A DNA stretch of 64,000 nt from Phellopilus nigrolimitatus (taxonomy: Eukaryota; Basidiomycota; Agaricomycetes; Hymenochaetales; Hymenochaetaceae), in the NCBI GenBank assembly GCA_021029095.1, contig JAJOHG010000004.1:682001-746000 (forward strand), in the 5' to 3' direction. The notes beneath the pieces were generated by a model. It did not search any database. It had not been told where the DNA came from and saw only the letters and a program-made list of their open reading frames with translations. Of this stretch, positions 48,050 to 60,109 are shown piece after piece. The translations under genes were made by a program, and so were the position numbers. Within the stretch, counting starts at the first letter, position 1. Every line of letters begins with the position of its first letter.

Positions 48050-50962
48050 ATGTCGAATCCCTCGAAGCCCCTCAACATATCCAGTCCGAGGCACGCACCC
48101 GACGATTTGCTCACCGCGTCTGGGAGTCCAGGTCAGCAAAGTTTCGGCACACCCACAGGGCGGCTCGTCCGCTCCGGCACGCCATCGACGCCGCCAATTG
48201 CAAACATCCCGCCACGCGCAGGAGCCAGCTCACCCACTTTCGCGGGGCCGGCGAGTTTCGGCGCAAGATCCTTTAGGACGCACACGCCGCAGACTGGCGG
48301 GTCGAGCACGCCGACGGCGGTGGTAAGTGGCGGTGCTGCGCAGACGAGCGAGAGCCCGACCGGCGCGCATCCGCATCCCGAGGATGTGACTGACGAGGAA
48401 ATGGTGCGCGTTTTAAGGCGGCATCTCGTCTCACGACGGGCGCCGGACGTGGACGATGCTGGGCCAACCCTCTCCGCGGATGCTGTAGGGAGCAGGCGTG
48501 TATCGGACTCCGAGACGTCGTCTGCGCGCAACGGCAACGGCGTGGTGCCACAGCGCGAAGACTCAGAGCCTTTTCCTATCCCGTATGATGCACCTGGCGG
48601 AGATATAACGTCCGTTCATCTGCTTCTACTTCCATTTCCTCCATCTGAAGCTCTGAGTTATCAATAATCTCACTAATAAGCTGAAACTACATTCAGGCAT
48701 CCAATATATAAATGGCAGGCAGATCAGCGGCGTCAGGCTGTGCGCCCGCGTGCGGCAGTCGTTCACTGCACCTGCCACAGAGCCACTGCACCCCGCATTT
48801 GAGCATATCCGTGAACCAGGCGGATTCCGACGCAATTATGTCATTTTGCGAGCGAATGAGCAGGGCATCGACGAGCCGGCCGTCGTCGAACAATTTCATC
48901 GAATTCTTGTACCTTTTCGGCCATTTTGTAAGGATTATATCACTCATGAAAAATGTCGGCGCTTATCTGTGGACATTGTAGGCTGGTGAAGATCTTGAAG
49001 AAGACGAGGACGATGATGATGATGCAGGCATTATTACGACAAGAGGAAGCGATTGCAGGCACCGCAAGACCAGCTGGTCCATCATTAGAGGGTGAGTTTA
49101 AGCCTCTTCTTCTGTTCTTCTGACTGATAAAAATGTTCTTATTTCTTGCAGCTCCTTTAGATCTTTCCAAGCCCCTAACCTCTGAGACTGCTCCTCTACT
49201 GCCAAGGGAAGCAAGCAAGCGTTCCGTTTCACGAAGAAGGCGTCTTCGCCGAGCCAGCGTCGGGCCTCACGGTAGACAATACAGTCACAGATGCGGTATT
49301 GATGGTATGTTTTTCTTCACTTTTTAAAAAAAGCGATTACCGAACTCTTTCCACATTAGCTTATGAAATCAGTTTGTCGGCACTGGCGTTTTGTTTCTTG
49401 GAAAAGCGTTTGTTCTTCTTGATAGTTGGTCTGCGTGCTGTACTTATTTCCTTCCGACTTGACTTTGCAGTTTTTTCAATGGAGGGATCTTGTTTTCTAC
49501 GGTAACATTGGTCGGAATCGCTCTCATTTCTCTTTATTCGTTTTTACTTCTGGTAAAGACGAAGGTGGTTGTTCCTGGAAGCTTCGGAGGTGAGCTCATT
49601 CCAGATGAGCCCATTCATCAACTACTCATGAAATTAATCACTATGCATATAGATATCGGCGGTAAACTCTATGGTCCGTGGATGCGCTACGCAATCCTCG
49701 GCTCAATCGCCGTTTCACAGCTCGGCTTTGTTTCCGCCTACACAATCTTCGTCTCTCAAAACCTTCAGGCGTTCGTTCTCGCGATCTCGAACTGCCTGAA
49801 ATTTATTCCCATACAGTACTTCATCATCATGCAACTTATCATCCTCCTCCCGCTCGTGCTTATCCGTAACATCGCAAAGCTAAGCATATTCGCGCTTGTC
49901 GCGGACGTCTTCATCCTCGCAGGTCTTCTGTATATCTTTGGTAGCGAGATTGCTGTTATTGCGAATAGAGGGATCGCGAAGGTGGAGCTGTTTAATCCGA
50001 AAGACTTCCCACTCCTTATTGGGTAAGTATAGTGACGACGGCTTTTATGATAAATCAATTAACCTAGTTGTCAGAACCGCTGTTTTCTCGTTTGAGGGTG
50101 TTGGTCCTGGTAAGATATTAACGACGTTCGACATGCTACTATATTGATCATTTATTCTTCAGGTCATCCCTATCTCAGATTCTATGCGCGAGCCGCGAAA
50201 GTTCCCCGCTGTGCTTACCGGTGTTATGTTATTTTTGACTGGTACGCGTCAATCTAATCTGCTATCTTCTGATGCTTTAAAACTTAAGCTCTTGCTCTGA
50301 CAGTTCTTTTTGGCGGAGCGGGTGTTCTCGCATACCTTGCCTTCGGACCTGAGATTCAGACCGTAGTTATAACGAACTTGAACTCTGAAAGCAAATTCGT
50401 GCAGGCCGTTCAATTTCTGTACTCCCTTGCGATCTTGCTGTCCGTTCCACTGCAACTGTTTCCTGCGGTACGTATTATGGAGAATGGTATCTTCACTCGT
50501 AGCGGCAAAGAAAACCCGAGGGTCAAATGGCAGAAGAACATCTTCCGCTTTCTTATTGTCATGTTCTGCGCTCTAGGTCGCTTGGGCTGGTGCGAGCGAT
50601 TTGGACAAGTTCGTTGCTCTTGTCGGCAGCTTTGCTTGGTGAGTATACGTTTCAGGCGGCTTCTGAAACTTTTTGTTATTCTTACTCCTGCCGTAGCGTT
50701 CCTCTATGTTACGTATACCCGGCCTTGCTGCATTATAAAGCATGCGCGCGCACGCGCAGGGCGAAGATCGCGGATATGGCTCTGTTGGCTTTCGGTTCTG
50801 CCGCAGCGGTCTATACGACCGTGCAGACTCTCGCGGTACGTCGTAATATCTCTGCATCTCCAAGCAACACTCTTACAACGTTATACTTTTAAGTTGATGG
50901 TAGCGCCGTCTGAAGGCAGCCCGAAGTTTGGGAAATGCGACGCCCCGTCTCCGTTGGTGTAG
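48050..50962 (+). pseudogene. Vacuolar amino-acid transporter (AVT3-like) with multiple +1 frame breaks
   Basis: The family is clear: VRRHL-type N-terminus (EEMVRVLRRHLVSRR), HPIYKWQADQRRQA, FEHIREPGGFRRNYVILRAN, FVGTGVLFLGKAF, YGPWMRYAILGSIAVSQLGF, KFIPIQYFIIMQLIILLPLV, FNPKDFPLLIG, AVQFLYSLAILLSVPLQLFP, RVKWQKNIFRF and LCYVYPALLHYKACARTRR. These give the usual membrane helices of an AVT vacuolar amino-acid exporter. The family sequence jumps to a new frame, each time as if by one added base, near 48745, 48885, 49273, 49372, 50102 and 50600; one more is possible near 49474. Two intact introns follow the ancestral pattern. Either a young pseudogene or local sequence errors. Confidence 0.75.
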
Positions 50963-52264
50963 ACAACCATCTTGTTCGGTGGATACGAGGAGTGTTTAGG
51001 GCTGCAGGGCTCTATTTTTACTTTACACTTATGCCGCCCAATGCTAAGGACTCACCGACTAAAGGCATGGTGACCGTTCCTGTAAAGCACATGTCGCACG
51101 GCTTCCGATTTGTTGAGAATCGAGACTAGGTCGGAATATTCATCGGATCTGGCCGAACTCGAATCTGAATTAGATTCAAGTTCGACACAAGTGAAGATGT
51201 ACCATAATTCTGAATACTATTCTTCTGATTTTGCATCACCACTGTAGTTACAGCTGAGATGATTCTTACAGCGGCTCGATCGTATCTTCCTTGATCTGCG
51301 ATGTATTTTGTAGTATTGTTTCCACCTTTCCAACTTCTGTAAGACAAGGCTGAAAAAATGGCGATATGAGCCGCAGCTTGGCCGCAGGTCGACCTCAGCT
51401 GCCGAGAAGAAGGCACGCCTCACCTCGTGGCTTCCACCACCAGTACGTACATTTGCGAAAGTCGCAACACCTCTTCCTCATGCCTCTCATCTATGGGGAC
51501 CACACATCTAATCTTGGTTTCGATGCGGCACGACGTGGTACCCGCATGGTTATCAACGTGCCGACAGCGTTTCTCCAGAAAAGGCGATCCTCCAATCTTG
51601 TCCCATTTGTCTCGCTAGACGCCCGCCAATGTTGCCAGATACCGGGCTTTGCACTCGTTGGATCATATCGCGGCCCTGCGCATCACTGCTGGCCGATCAG
51701 GTTGCAAGATCGGGTGTGGTTACCGATGTCGACCTGGGTGCTGGGTACGATAAATGAGATCCCACGGCGACGCTCTGCTGGAGCAGGCGACAATGCTTTG
51801 GATTTAAAGCTCAATGAGACTCGAGGCTCGGGCTGTCTTCGGTTTAGTCTATTTACGCGCTCCCTCCTTTCGACTTTTGATACACGTTGTTCTCCGGATT
51901 CTCTGCACTTTGGGGACTCTTCGGACGCCTCGCTCGAGCCTTGAGCCTGCCGGCATAAAATCTGACTCTGCTCCTTAGTAAAACTGATTAAAGCACTCGT
52001 TTTTCCCTGTTCTCGAATCTGAAGTTCCACTCACTGCACTTTGATTCTAGGATGTCTATCAATTCCGGCTTGCGTCACCCCAAACGAGCCCCGGAAAACG
52101 CGAGGCCGGCCAATGCAAGCGCAAGCCGCCTCCCGCCTCGACGCTGCTGGACTTCACCGACCCACGCTACCCTCCATTTGACTTGGAAGATCCATTCGCG
52201 TCTCTGACGGAGCTGCGACGTCGCAGCCGCAGCCTCAGTACGGACCACGCAGTCGCTTCCGACG
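50963..52264. other. Intergenic with an out-of-frame protein-like piece upstream of the AhpC/TSA gene
   Basis: A 192-codon open frame at 51366-51944 shows no family resemblance. From 52117 to ~52290 another frame reads protein-like sequence (TLLDFTDPRYPPFDLEDPFA, then SLTELRRRSRSLSTDHAVAS). It looks like the true N-terminal part of the next gene, separated from it by a frame change. Confidence 0.4.
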
Positions 52265-54430
52265 ATGCTACTTCATCGCGATGCTTCCCCATTCGACCTT
52301 CCGCTGCTTAGTCCGAAGATATTACCAGTAGGTTCAGGGCGTCGATACACGCTCACGGTCGCGCTTCCCGCTTCAGCCGACACAAATGATCTGCCTTACT
52401 CCTTTGGCGCGTCGCCCGGCGCGACACCCGATGTCAAGGACTTGGACACGATTGGCTACCACGAGGGCGCGAAGCCCACTGACCGCATGGGGGCACTTGA
52501 GAAGTTGACGCAACATTCCAAGTCCGGCGAGCTCTCAGGTGGTTGCAGTTCGAGAGATGGGTCAATTACGGATGGATGGGCTTCCCATCAACATCACCAT
52601 CATCGCGACCATCATCATCGTCGGTATACCCATATCTCTTCATTTTTCCGAGATGCATCTTCAAATAACGACTTGCAACCCACGAAGAGTCACTACCTTC
52701 CCCGGAAGGTGTCTAGCCTCAGCTACATGTATACGCCGCCCTTGACACCTGACCTCAGCGGGAGCTCAAGCGACAACTCGTCCTCGTCGCTCCTCGACCA
52801 GACGCAGCCGCCAGTGCCGATGCCGTCCAGGCCCACGTCGCCAGCCGCCAGCTTCGCCAAGAAGCTACTACCAAAAAGGAGTGTGGGCAGCATCAATCTT
52901 GCGCGCAGTTTGCGTCACAAGCAGAGCTCGAATATTGATGCAAAAGAGCTACCTTCGCTACCCCCGCTCCCTGTGACTCCTACGCAGACTGCGCTGCCCG
53001 TCGCAGACGATGCACCGTCTATCCCTTTCCCTCGCGCATCTGTGCTAGCAGGCATATCGGACATCTCACTGCCACATCTCGCTTCACCACCTGAATCAGC
53101 GGGCGCAACCACATCAACACAGGCATTCCGGAGCACATCTCTCACTGATAGGGAGGATCAGGGATATGTGACTGCGCCCGAGCTGCCGCACAACGCGCCG
53201 GGCGGCGCGGATTTGGATGCCGGTTTGCTGCCAATGGGAAAGAACCGCCTGTTCAGTTTCAGCTCTCGAACGCTGCTACGTTCGCGAGTAAACTTGTTTG
53301 AAATCAATAGCAATAAGAAAGAAGCTTCACAAGCTTCTTTACGACCTGCAAGCAATCCTCTTAACGAACATGCTCTTCCGACACCTGAACAGCTGCGGAT
53401 AGCCGCGTCGCTTCTCGTCGTGTCTGAAAGCGGTGTGCGTGTACGCTTTGGTGATTTGTGGGAACATCACCAGGCTGTCGTTATTTTCATCAGGCATTTT
53501 CGGTATGTCTCTTCATTCGTCTTTTTCTTATCTTTTTGATATTATAACTGACTGATTGGCTGAATGCGCAGGTTCTCTGGCTGTCAGGACTATGTTCGGT
53601 CAATCACTTCTGATGTCGACATAGAGGCACTGGAGAAGGCGGGACTCAAGATCGTGATCGTTGGACTAGGTTCGCCATCTTTGATCGCTCCGTACAGACG
53701 TAAGATATCCTATCGTTCATCAGACCTATTATCCTCTAATTGTAACGCACTTTCAGAAATAACAGGCGCATCTTTCCCAATCTACACCGACCCTAGCCTC
53801 GCTGTGTACCGTGCACTTAGCATGAGCTTGAAGCCGACCGGCGCGGGATCCGAGTCTACGCATCAATACGTCGTGAGTGGCAATACCATCAAGACACTCG
53901 GCGGACTTCGCCGCACGCTCGCTGCTCGCTTCGTCCTCCCCCTCTTCGAGCGCGGCGGTGACGCTGCACAGCTCGGCGGCGAGTTCGTGCTCGGTCCAGG
54001 GCGCGAGAAGGGAAAAGGTGGGAAGGGTGGATGCGTGTTCGCACACCGCATGCAACATGCACATGCGCACACGCCGATTCTTGACGTAATCGCGGCCAGC
54101 GGTGTTCAGAGCTTGTCGGCTCGGCGCATGGGCCGGATGCAGGTGCAAGTACAATTGCAACTGCAGCAGGGGCAGGGGCGTGGAAAGCGCTGCGAGTCAA
54201 TGGAGGATGAGGACGCGTGGATGGCGCGGAGGCGGCGCAGCCTCGTGCGTTTGCGACTGAAACGGCAGAAGCGGCGCGATGGCGGCGCCCAGCAAGTCGC
54301 CGCTGCCGAAGAGGACGAGCTCAACATGGAGAAAAGCGTTCCACGGTTTCCTGTTGTTGAGGAAGATGAAGATGAGGACGAAGACGACGAGGGATCGAGA
54401 CGATACGAATTAAGAGTGGAAGTTTACTGA
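52265..54430 (+). CDS. AhpC/TSA (AAED1/PRXL2-like) domain protein lacking the first active Cys
   Basis: Three exons (52265-53502, 53572-53699, 53757-54430) close to 679 aa. A disordered Ser/Pro/His-rich N-terminal half (with YMYTPPLTPDLSGSSSD) precedes a thioredoxin-like domain: RIAASLLVVSESGVRVRFGD, AVVIFIRHFRFSGCQDYVRS, GLKIVIVGLGSPSLIAPYRQ and ITGASFPIYTDPSLAVYRAL. Where the family usually has HFxCxxC, this protein reads H-F-R-F-S-G-C, so the first Cys is Phe (~414) while the second remains (~417). The C-terminal tail is Gln/Arg-rich and acidic (EEDEDEDEDDEG). The N-terminus is uncertain: a likely 5' part lies in another frame at 52117-52290. Whether it retains redox activity is unclear. 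Confidence 0.75.
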
Positions 54431-55096
54431 TGCTAGCTGCTGGCATCGACTTGACACTTTCGACACTCATCGCACACAGAACTTTTACTTTTACTTCTTT
54501 TTCCAGACAATACCATTTCTTTGGACGTTCTTGCATTCGGCATCTAACTTATTCCATATCCACTCTCCGTTCACTCTGGCTGTACTACAACAAGGCGTGT
54601 ACTCTTATTCGAATTCGTGATTATCATTCCCCCTCCTTTATTATTCATTGTTACACTGGTTATACTTATTCTGTACGATTTCGATTATTTGGTATACCTG
54701 CCCATCGTCATTCTTTAGTTATTTCCGCCCCTCTAAACCTGTCGCTCTTTTCCGTTTCAGTGTCTGCGTATACCATTCTTATAATTACTGCCATACTTGA
54801 CCAGTCTATCTGCGTATCTGTCAGGATAAAAGTAATCGACATCTGTGTTTGATTTTCGGGGGCAAATTATTTGAAGTACATAACCTGGACCAGAATAGAA
54901 GGTACGTGTCACGTGAGGCGGAGGTCGAAAACTCAGCCACAATTCCTTTTTAATGGTTTGGACGAAAGGACCAACGCCTATCCTTCACTTGATTCCTAGC
55001 CCATCGACTGGCTTTTGAGATCCCCCCAGCTCTTCCGCTCATACCATACTTCTTGCAAACTTTCCCAGTGCTGCTGCTCATAAGTACTCATGGCTC
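54431..55096. other. Intergenic; 5' end of triplicated block A
   Basis: AT-rich sequence to ~54880. From ~54890 the sequence matches the 5' flanks of blocks B and C, including GTGTCACGTGAG (E-box-like CACGTG) and a conserved ATGGTTTGGACGAAAGGAC. No coding feature is seen. Confidence 0.5.
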
Positions 55097-55788
55097 ATGA
55101 ACTTGACCTTTCATTCGAACTCACCTCTTGTCGCGTTCAATGTTATATTAACAAAGAAAATGGTTCTAAGCCCATATTCCGCTCCAATAATCCTTCCATC
55201 AGCGCCCCAGCCTGGAGGCTTGGGGCTTCACCAGCTTACGGGGCTCCTCGCTCCTCCTCCTCCACCTCCTCCACCTCCACCTCCTCCCTTCCCGTATCCC
55301 CAATCCACGAGCGAGGATTCCTCTCCAGAAATTGGTTGGGAGCTATTTCTGCCCACGCTCCTCACCCAAAACAACGTGCGTGCATCTATCGGTGACATCA
55401 TCGACCTGAGGCTGACCTTAGGTCTGTGTAGGCCAATAATAATCACCCGATAGAAGCTGCGGCTTTCGTTGCGTCTGGTGCGGCGTCTCAGCCCACTGAA
55501 GAGGAACCGAACGAGAACCAGGGGCAAGGTATTAATCCCCTACCTCCCAACAGACGGAACACCCGGGGACGTGATCAGATTCCCGTCCTTTGCGCCAGCC
55601 AAGTCTCGATTTTCAGAGAAGAGGCAACACTGCCGCTGCCTTGCCTCAAGCGTCCGCGCTCTGAAGAACCGCCGCATCCAAGTGCAGCCATCCCGCAGAA
55701 GAAGCCCCGGGGTAAAGCAACTGGCTCCAAGATTGGACAACACGCTAACGTTCGAAGGTCGAAAAGACTACTCCGACGCAAGTTGTGA
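55097..55788 (+). CDS. Proline-rich lineage-specific protein, copy A
   Basis: The family is unknown to me; three copies lie in this window. Exons 55097-55375 and 55432-55788 close to 211 aa. The conserved N-terminus MNLTFHSNSPLVAFN is followed by the family motif APQPGGLGLHQLTGLL, a run of 12 prolines and FPYPQ. After the intron the protein is polar (ASQPTEEEPNENQGQG), then LPLPCLKRPRSEEPPHP. The tail is strongly basic (RRSKRLLRRKL), suggesting nuclear localisation. The second family intron is reduced to an in-frame remnant (QVSIFRE) in this copy. It lacks the acidic C-terminus of copy C. Confidence 0.6.
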
Positions 55789-56396
55789 TGATTGACGGGC
55801 CTGGGACATGTTCTGTTGGGTATGAATTGAGTGACCAATGATTTCGCTTTACGACACACCTGTATCTCAGTCCCACCCCGATCTACGTGCTTCCCCTCGT
55901 GTAGACTTGTTGATTAAACCGTTCATCCTCATCCAATCGCTATTATCATTGGCATCTGCTTGTTTCTCGACCGATACCTATGACATATGGCACTTTGTTG
56001 TTACCGGGGTCGAGCACTTTGAAGCGCAGAGGATCGAGTGATGTAGGGAGAGGCCTGGTGCTATAAGTACCCCTTCCTTATTTTCCTCATCTACCTTCCC
56101 ACCCCTTTCTCTTCGTGTATCGCGTGATCAGTACGAGCTGCTGGATGACTGTTCTTCGCCTTCGGCCGAATTCCACCTTCCTCTCAGCCACAATCGCACT
56201 GCCCCATCGCATCCATCTGATCTCCACGATTTCCTCTTCCATTTTACTCCCCTTCCTCACCTTTACTACTTTTTCCAACTAAAATTGCTGCGTACTTTTT
56301 CCGGAGCTTGTAACGTGTAAATAGATTGAGAGTGACGGGGAATTGTAGTTGCAACAACAAATTTTTGAAATGCCCTTGACAAAACAGATGGTGATT
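55789..56396. other. 3' flank of block A
   Basis: It matches the 3' flanks of blocks B and C in patches (for example TCAGCCACAATCGCACTGCC around 56185-56205 and GTTGCAACAACAAA at 56349). No gene is seen. The match stops where the AT-rich inverted-end element begins. Confidence 0.5.
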
Positions 56397-57154
56397 AGTT
56401 CAATTCGGATAAAATTTGAATAACTTAAATTTAGCCCTTTCGCAACTATCGCCGACAGATCCTAGCAGAAGAGAGGATGAAGGCAAATATCATTGGGACT
56501 CACCGAGAACAGCATGCGGTCGAGTCGTCCGGAATGTGTCGGCTTCTGACGGCAAATGTCTTAACATGTACAATACACACTTTTCAGAATTAGTTATTTT
56601 AGAGCCCGTTCGGTTGCAAAACCGCGCGCGATAATCCCTGCCAAATTTGAGATCATGATCGCGCGCGATACTGTCACGATTTTTCCGATAACGCGCCTGT
56701 TCGGTTGCCTGTATCTCGTAGCTGTATCTCAATCTGCGAAATAGATTTCCCTATGAAAAATAGATATAGGTCTGACCTGTTTTGCAAGTTGCGAAAATCA
56801 TGTCGCGCGTTCTGTCTCTCTTTCCTCCCTCAACATTACACTTTTGCTGGGAAAGCTGCATCACCTTTTATGAACCCATTTCTTGACATCTCGCTACAAA
56901 AATTATTTTGCTATGCAGGGCACAGCCCAAGCTGTCTATAAATGTAGCTTTTACTATACTCTTCGGTTTTGTTAACCTACATTACAACTTGACAATTTCA
57001 AGCAAATATACTAGAATAACAAAATATGCCGATTTACTTTGGTCAGCTTGTCTAGTTATGTAACAAGGGTTGCTAGCACAGTCATAGTCTGAACCGTTTG
57101 CGGCCACAGAGGAGGGCCAGTTTGAAATTATTTAAATTTTATTCGAATTGAGCT
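56397..57154. repeat. 758-bp element with AT-rich inverted ends
   Basis: The ends AGTTCAATTCGGATAAAATT (56397) and, inverted, AGCTCAATTCGAATAAAATT (57154) match over ~28 bp with four differences, all transitions. The interior is AT-rich and contains two copies of CTGTTCGGTTGC/CCGTTCGGTTGC (56608, 56696) and no coding capacity. No clear target duplication is seen. It interrupts the 3' flank of block A, so it may be a non-autonomous transposon. Confidence 0.5.
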
Positions 57155-57816
57155 GAATCCGGTTTTGCTTTGACTAGGTCACTATGAAAGTTTGTTGCAG
57201 CTGAGATTCCCTTGCCGCTTTCAGTCTATTTACAACAGGAAAGTGCATTAGTGTAGCGAGTTACATAAAAGAGTAGCAAAGGCGAAGAAAAAGAATAAGG
57301 GAGCAAGATGAATCGGGAAGTCGTAAAGATTAGATGGATGTGATGAGGCAGTGCGATTGTGGCTGACTGGGAGAAATCTTGCCGAAGGCGAGGAAACAAG
57401 TAATCCACCATTCCATACTGGCCACATGGATGGGAAAATTGTCAAAAAATACGGAAGGGGTTCTTATAGACGTGTATCAGGCCTCTTCCCCATCGCTCAG
57501 TCCTCTGCATTCCAAAGCATCCGATCCCATCGACGGCTATTGAAAGTGGATACGAGTCGAGAGACAAGCAGAGTAGTGATAATAGCGACGAGGGAGGTAT
57601 GAATGGAAGGCACGCTCAACAAGTCTACGAGGCACGGGTGGAAAGACATGGATCAGATGAAATTGGGAATGTACAGGTAGGTGCGCTATTGTAAACTGAA
57701 TACAGGTGGTCACTGAACGTTCAGTTCAAGACCAAAAAGGGACAAGTCCTCTGGCCCGTCCAACAGGTCATCATCACGCCCGAATCCTCCTACACACCCT
57801 CCTTCCGCGAGAAGGA
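57155..57816. other. 3' flank of block B
   Basis: From ~57290 this is the inverted counterpart of the 3' flank of block C, including the unoccupied hAT target site CCAGTATG at ~57415-57422. No gene is seen. Confidence 0.5.
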
Positions 57817-58529
57817 TCAACGGTGGTACACCCGTCCGTTATGCACATCAATGTACCTTTGGCCTCGGTGCCTTTTTGACGGCACATCTACACTTGAACT
57901 ACGAAGGGAATCGGAGCGCTGACGTTTGATTCCTTTCGCCTCAGGAGAGAGACACGGCAGGGGTCGCATCGTCTTTTTCCTGAAAAGAGAAACCTGGCCT
58001 GCGAATGTGCTGAAAGGCGCCGAGACAACAACCGATTCGAAGGAAATCTCGGGAACCAAGGCGGGTAAAAGAGAAGAATGGAGGGTTGGGCTGTGTACAA
58101 AAGGTGAGCGGTCAACGAGACTCCCTTGGTTCTCATCGTTCTCTTCGTCATTGGACTCCTTGCTAGTGTGTTCTGGTGCCGTAGCGGGAGTAAGGGAAGC
58201 TTGCGCTTCTAACTGTGTTTCTTCGTTGACCTACACGGACCTAAGGTCAGCTTGAGGTCGGTGAAGTCACCGTTAGATGCACGCACCTCGCTTCTGGTCG
58301 TCATCTCACCTGCTTCTGTTGGCGAGGAACCAGAAATGGTAGTATCCACACTTCCCGTGTCTCCCAGATGGGTCTCGGGCTCGTAAATCCCTAACCTCCC
58401 AAGCTGGGGCGATGTCGGAGGAGGTGTCGGGGGAGGCGTGAGGAGCCCCGTGATCTGGTAGAGCCCCAAGCCTCCAGGCTGAGGGGCAGGTGGAAGAATT
58501 AGGGACGCGAGGAATGTATTTCGAACCAT
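57817..58529 (-). pseudogene. Proline-rich lineage-specific protein, copy B, truncated
   Basis: Exon 1 (58529-58287) reads MVRNTFLASLILPPAPQPGG then LGLYQITGLLTPPPTPPP and SPQLGRLGIYEPE. It splices over 58286-58231 into VNEETQLEAQASLTPATAPE. Compared with copy C, an ~11-nt deletion moves the conserved upstream ATG (MNLTLHLNSPLVA) out of frame. The second intron has lost its GT donor and reads straight through (ISFESVVVSAPF, GQVSLFRKK). One missing base near 57840 causes a stop at 57817 (...NGRVYHR). The acidic tail present in copy C is lost, although its DNA (ending GAACTGAACGTTCAG) persists out of frame. Confidence 0.6.
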
Positions 58530-60109
58530 TTTCTTTGACAACCGCAACAAGAGGTGAGTTCAAATGAAGGGTCAAGTTCATGAGCCACGAGTACTCACGA
58601 ATAGTAACGCTGCTAAGGTTTATAAGGCAAGGAGAAGAAGTGGTATGTGGGTGTGAGTGGAGGAGATGGAGGAGAGTCAAAGGTAACAGCGGGACGATGG
58701 TGGTTGAGACTCAAGTGAAGAATCGACGCCATCCTTTCATCCAAACCATTTTAAAGGAATTGTGGCTGCAGCGTTTTCAACGGTCACGCACATGTCACGT
58801 GACTCGTGCCGCAACCATGTATTCTCATTGTATTACTCGAGTAATTGTTCTACGACTTTGAGAATTAATTCTATTCTGACAGATAAGCAGACTGAACTTA
58901 TCATCTACGGCAGCTGCTATCAAACGAAACACTGAAATGAAAAAGAGTGATAATATTAGACTCTGAAGGACGAGGGAGGGTAGTGTGTATGTCAAGCAAA
59001 CGAAATCATATACGATAAGCATGACGTTCGCATTTCATCTTACACCACATGAAATTTATGTTGCTTGTGTCTCTTTTAAATATGTAGGTCGTCCCTGTCG
59101 CACATCTGACGCAATCTGGAAACGATTGATTTTTGCGACACAAACGAACTTCCTATACATGCTGCCGCATCGTTTCTTATTTTCTGCCATGTGACAATGA
59201 GATGGTCCAGAACATACAACACGGGCACCATCACTTTCTCACTAAGAAAAGACGAATGCAACAAGATCATGAGCTTAATGAAAGCTATTAGGAACTGGCG
59301 ACCGGGGCATACTGAACGAAAAATACTGAATTTGACTCAGCTTCGCTCATGACATCACACCAACGCTGTCAGTAAAACTAGATTCGTATCTATTTCTAAT
59401 GGGTTTTTCTCTTTGAATATGCAGCGGCACACGAGCGCTTCGGAAACCCAGATTATTGAACTTCATTATACAGGGACGAACAAGTTCTGGAAAGAGGCCC
59501 TCTTCCTTCGCCAGCATACTAGTTTCCACAGTCGAAAGAATGTGTCGGCTCCGAGCCATCAACTATTCGCTTTTCTTTTCTGATCGACCGTTGTATTATC
59601 GTCTATCATGAGACAATAATGCGAGGAAGAGAATGAAGGAGAATATCGTAGTCTTCCACTGGAGGCCAGCAAGGACATCGTGTGGCTGAAGATAGGGCCG
59701 ATTTCAAAGTCTGAAATCGAGTCGTCTGGTACTCTGTGGCTTGTGGCTGAGAATATATCCTTATAAGTGTACACATAATTCTTTCAGAATAATTGCATCA
59801 TGTCCGCAGCCACATCAGAAGGCTGGATTCAAAATTGTTCAAATTACATAACAAATTACACAATGAGAATACAAGGTTGCGGCACGTGTCACGTGACATG
59901 TGCGTGACCGTTGAAAACGCTGCAGCCACAATTCCTTTAAAATGGTTTGGATGAAAGGACGGCGTCGATTCTTCACTTGAGTCTCAACCACCATCGTCCC
60001 GCTGTTGTCTTTGACTCTCTTCCATCTTCTCCACTCACACCCACACTCCACTTCTTCTCCTTGCCTTATAAACCTTAACAGCGTTACTATTCGTGAGTAC
60101 TCGTGGCTC
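58530..60109. other. Spacer between inverted blocks B and C
   Basis: The outer parts (58530-~58842 and ~59845-60109) are the inverted-repeat 5' flanks of copies B and C. Each contains GTCACGTGAC, a palindromic E-box-like site, and GTGCGTGACCGTTG. The unique middle (~58.84-59.85 kb) is AT-rich with no gene recognised. Confidence 0.55.

Noticed and set aside
51366..51944. 192-codon open frame upstream of the AhpC/TSA gene
   Set aside because: No recognisable motif, no splicing partner and composition like its non-coding surroundings.
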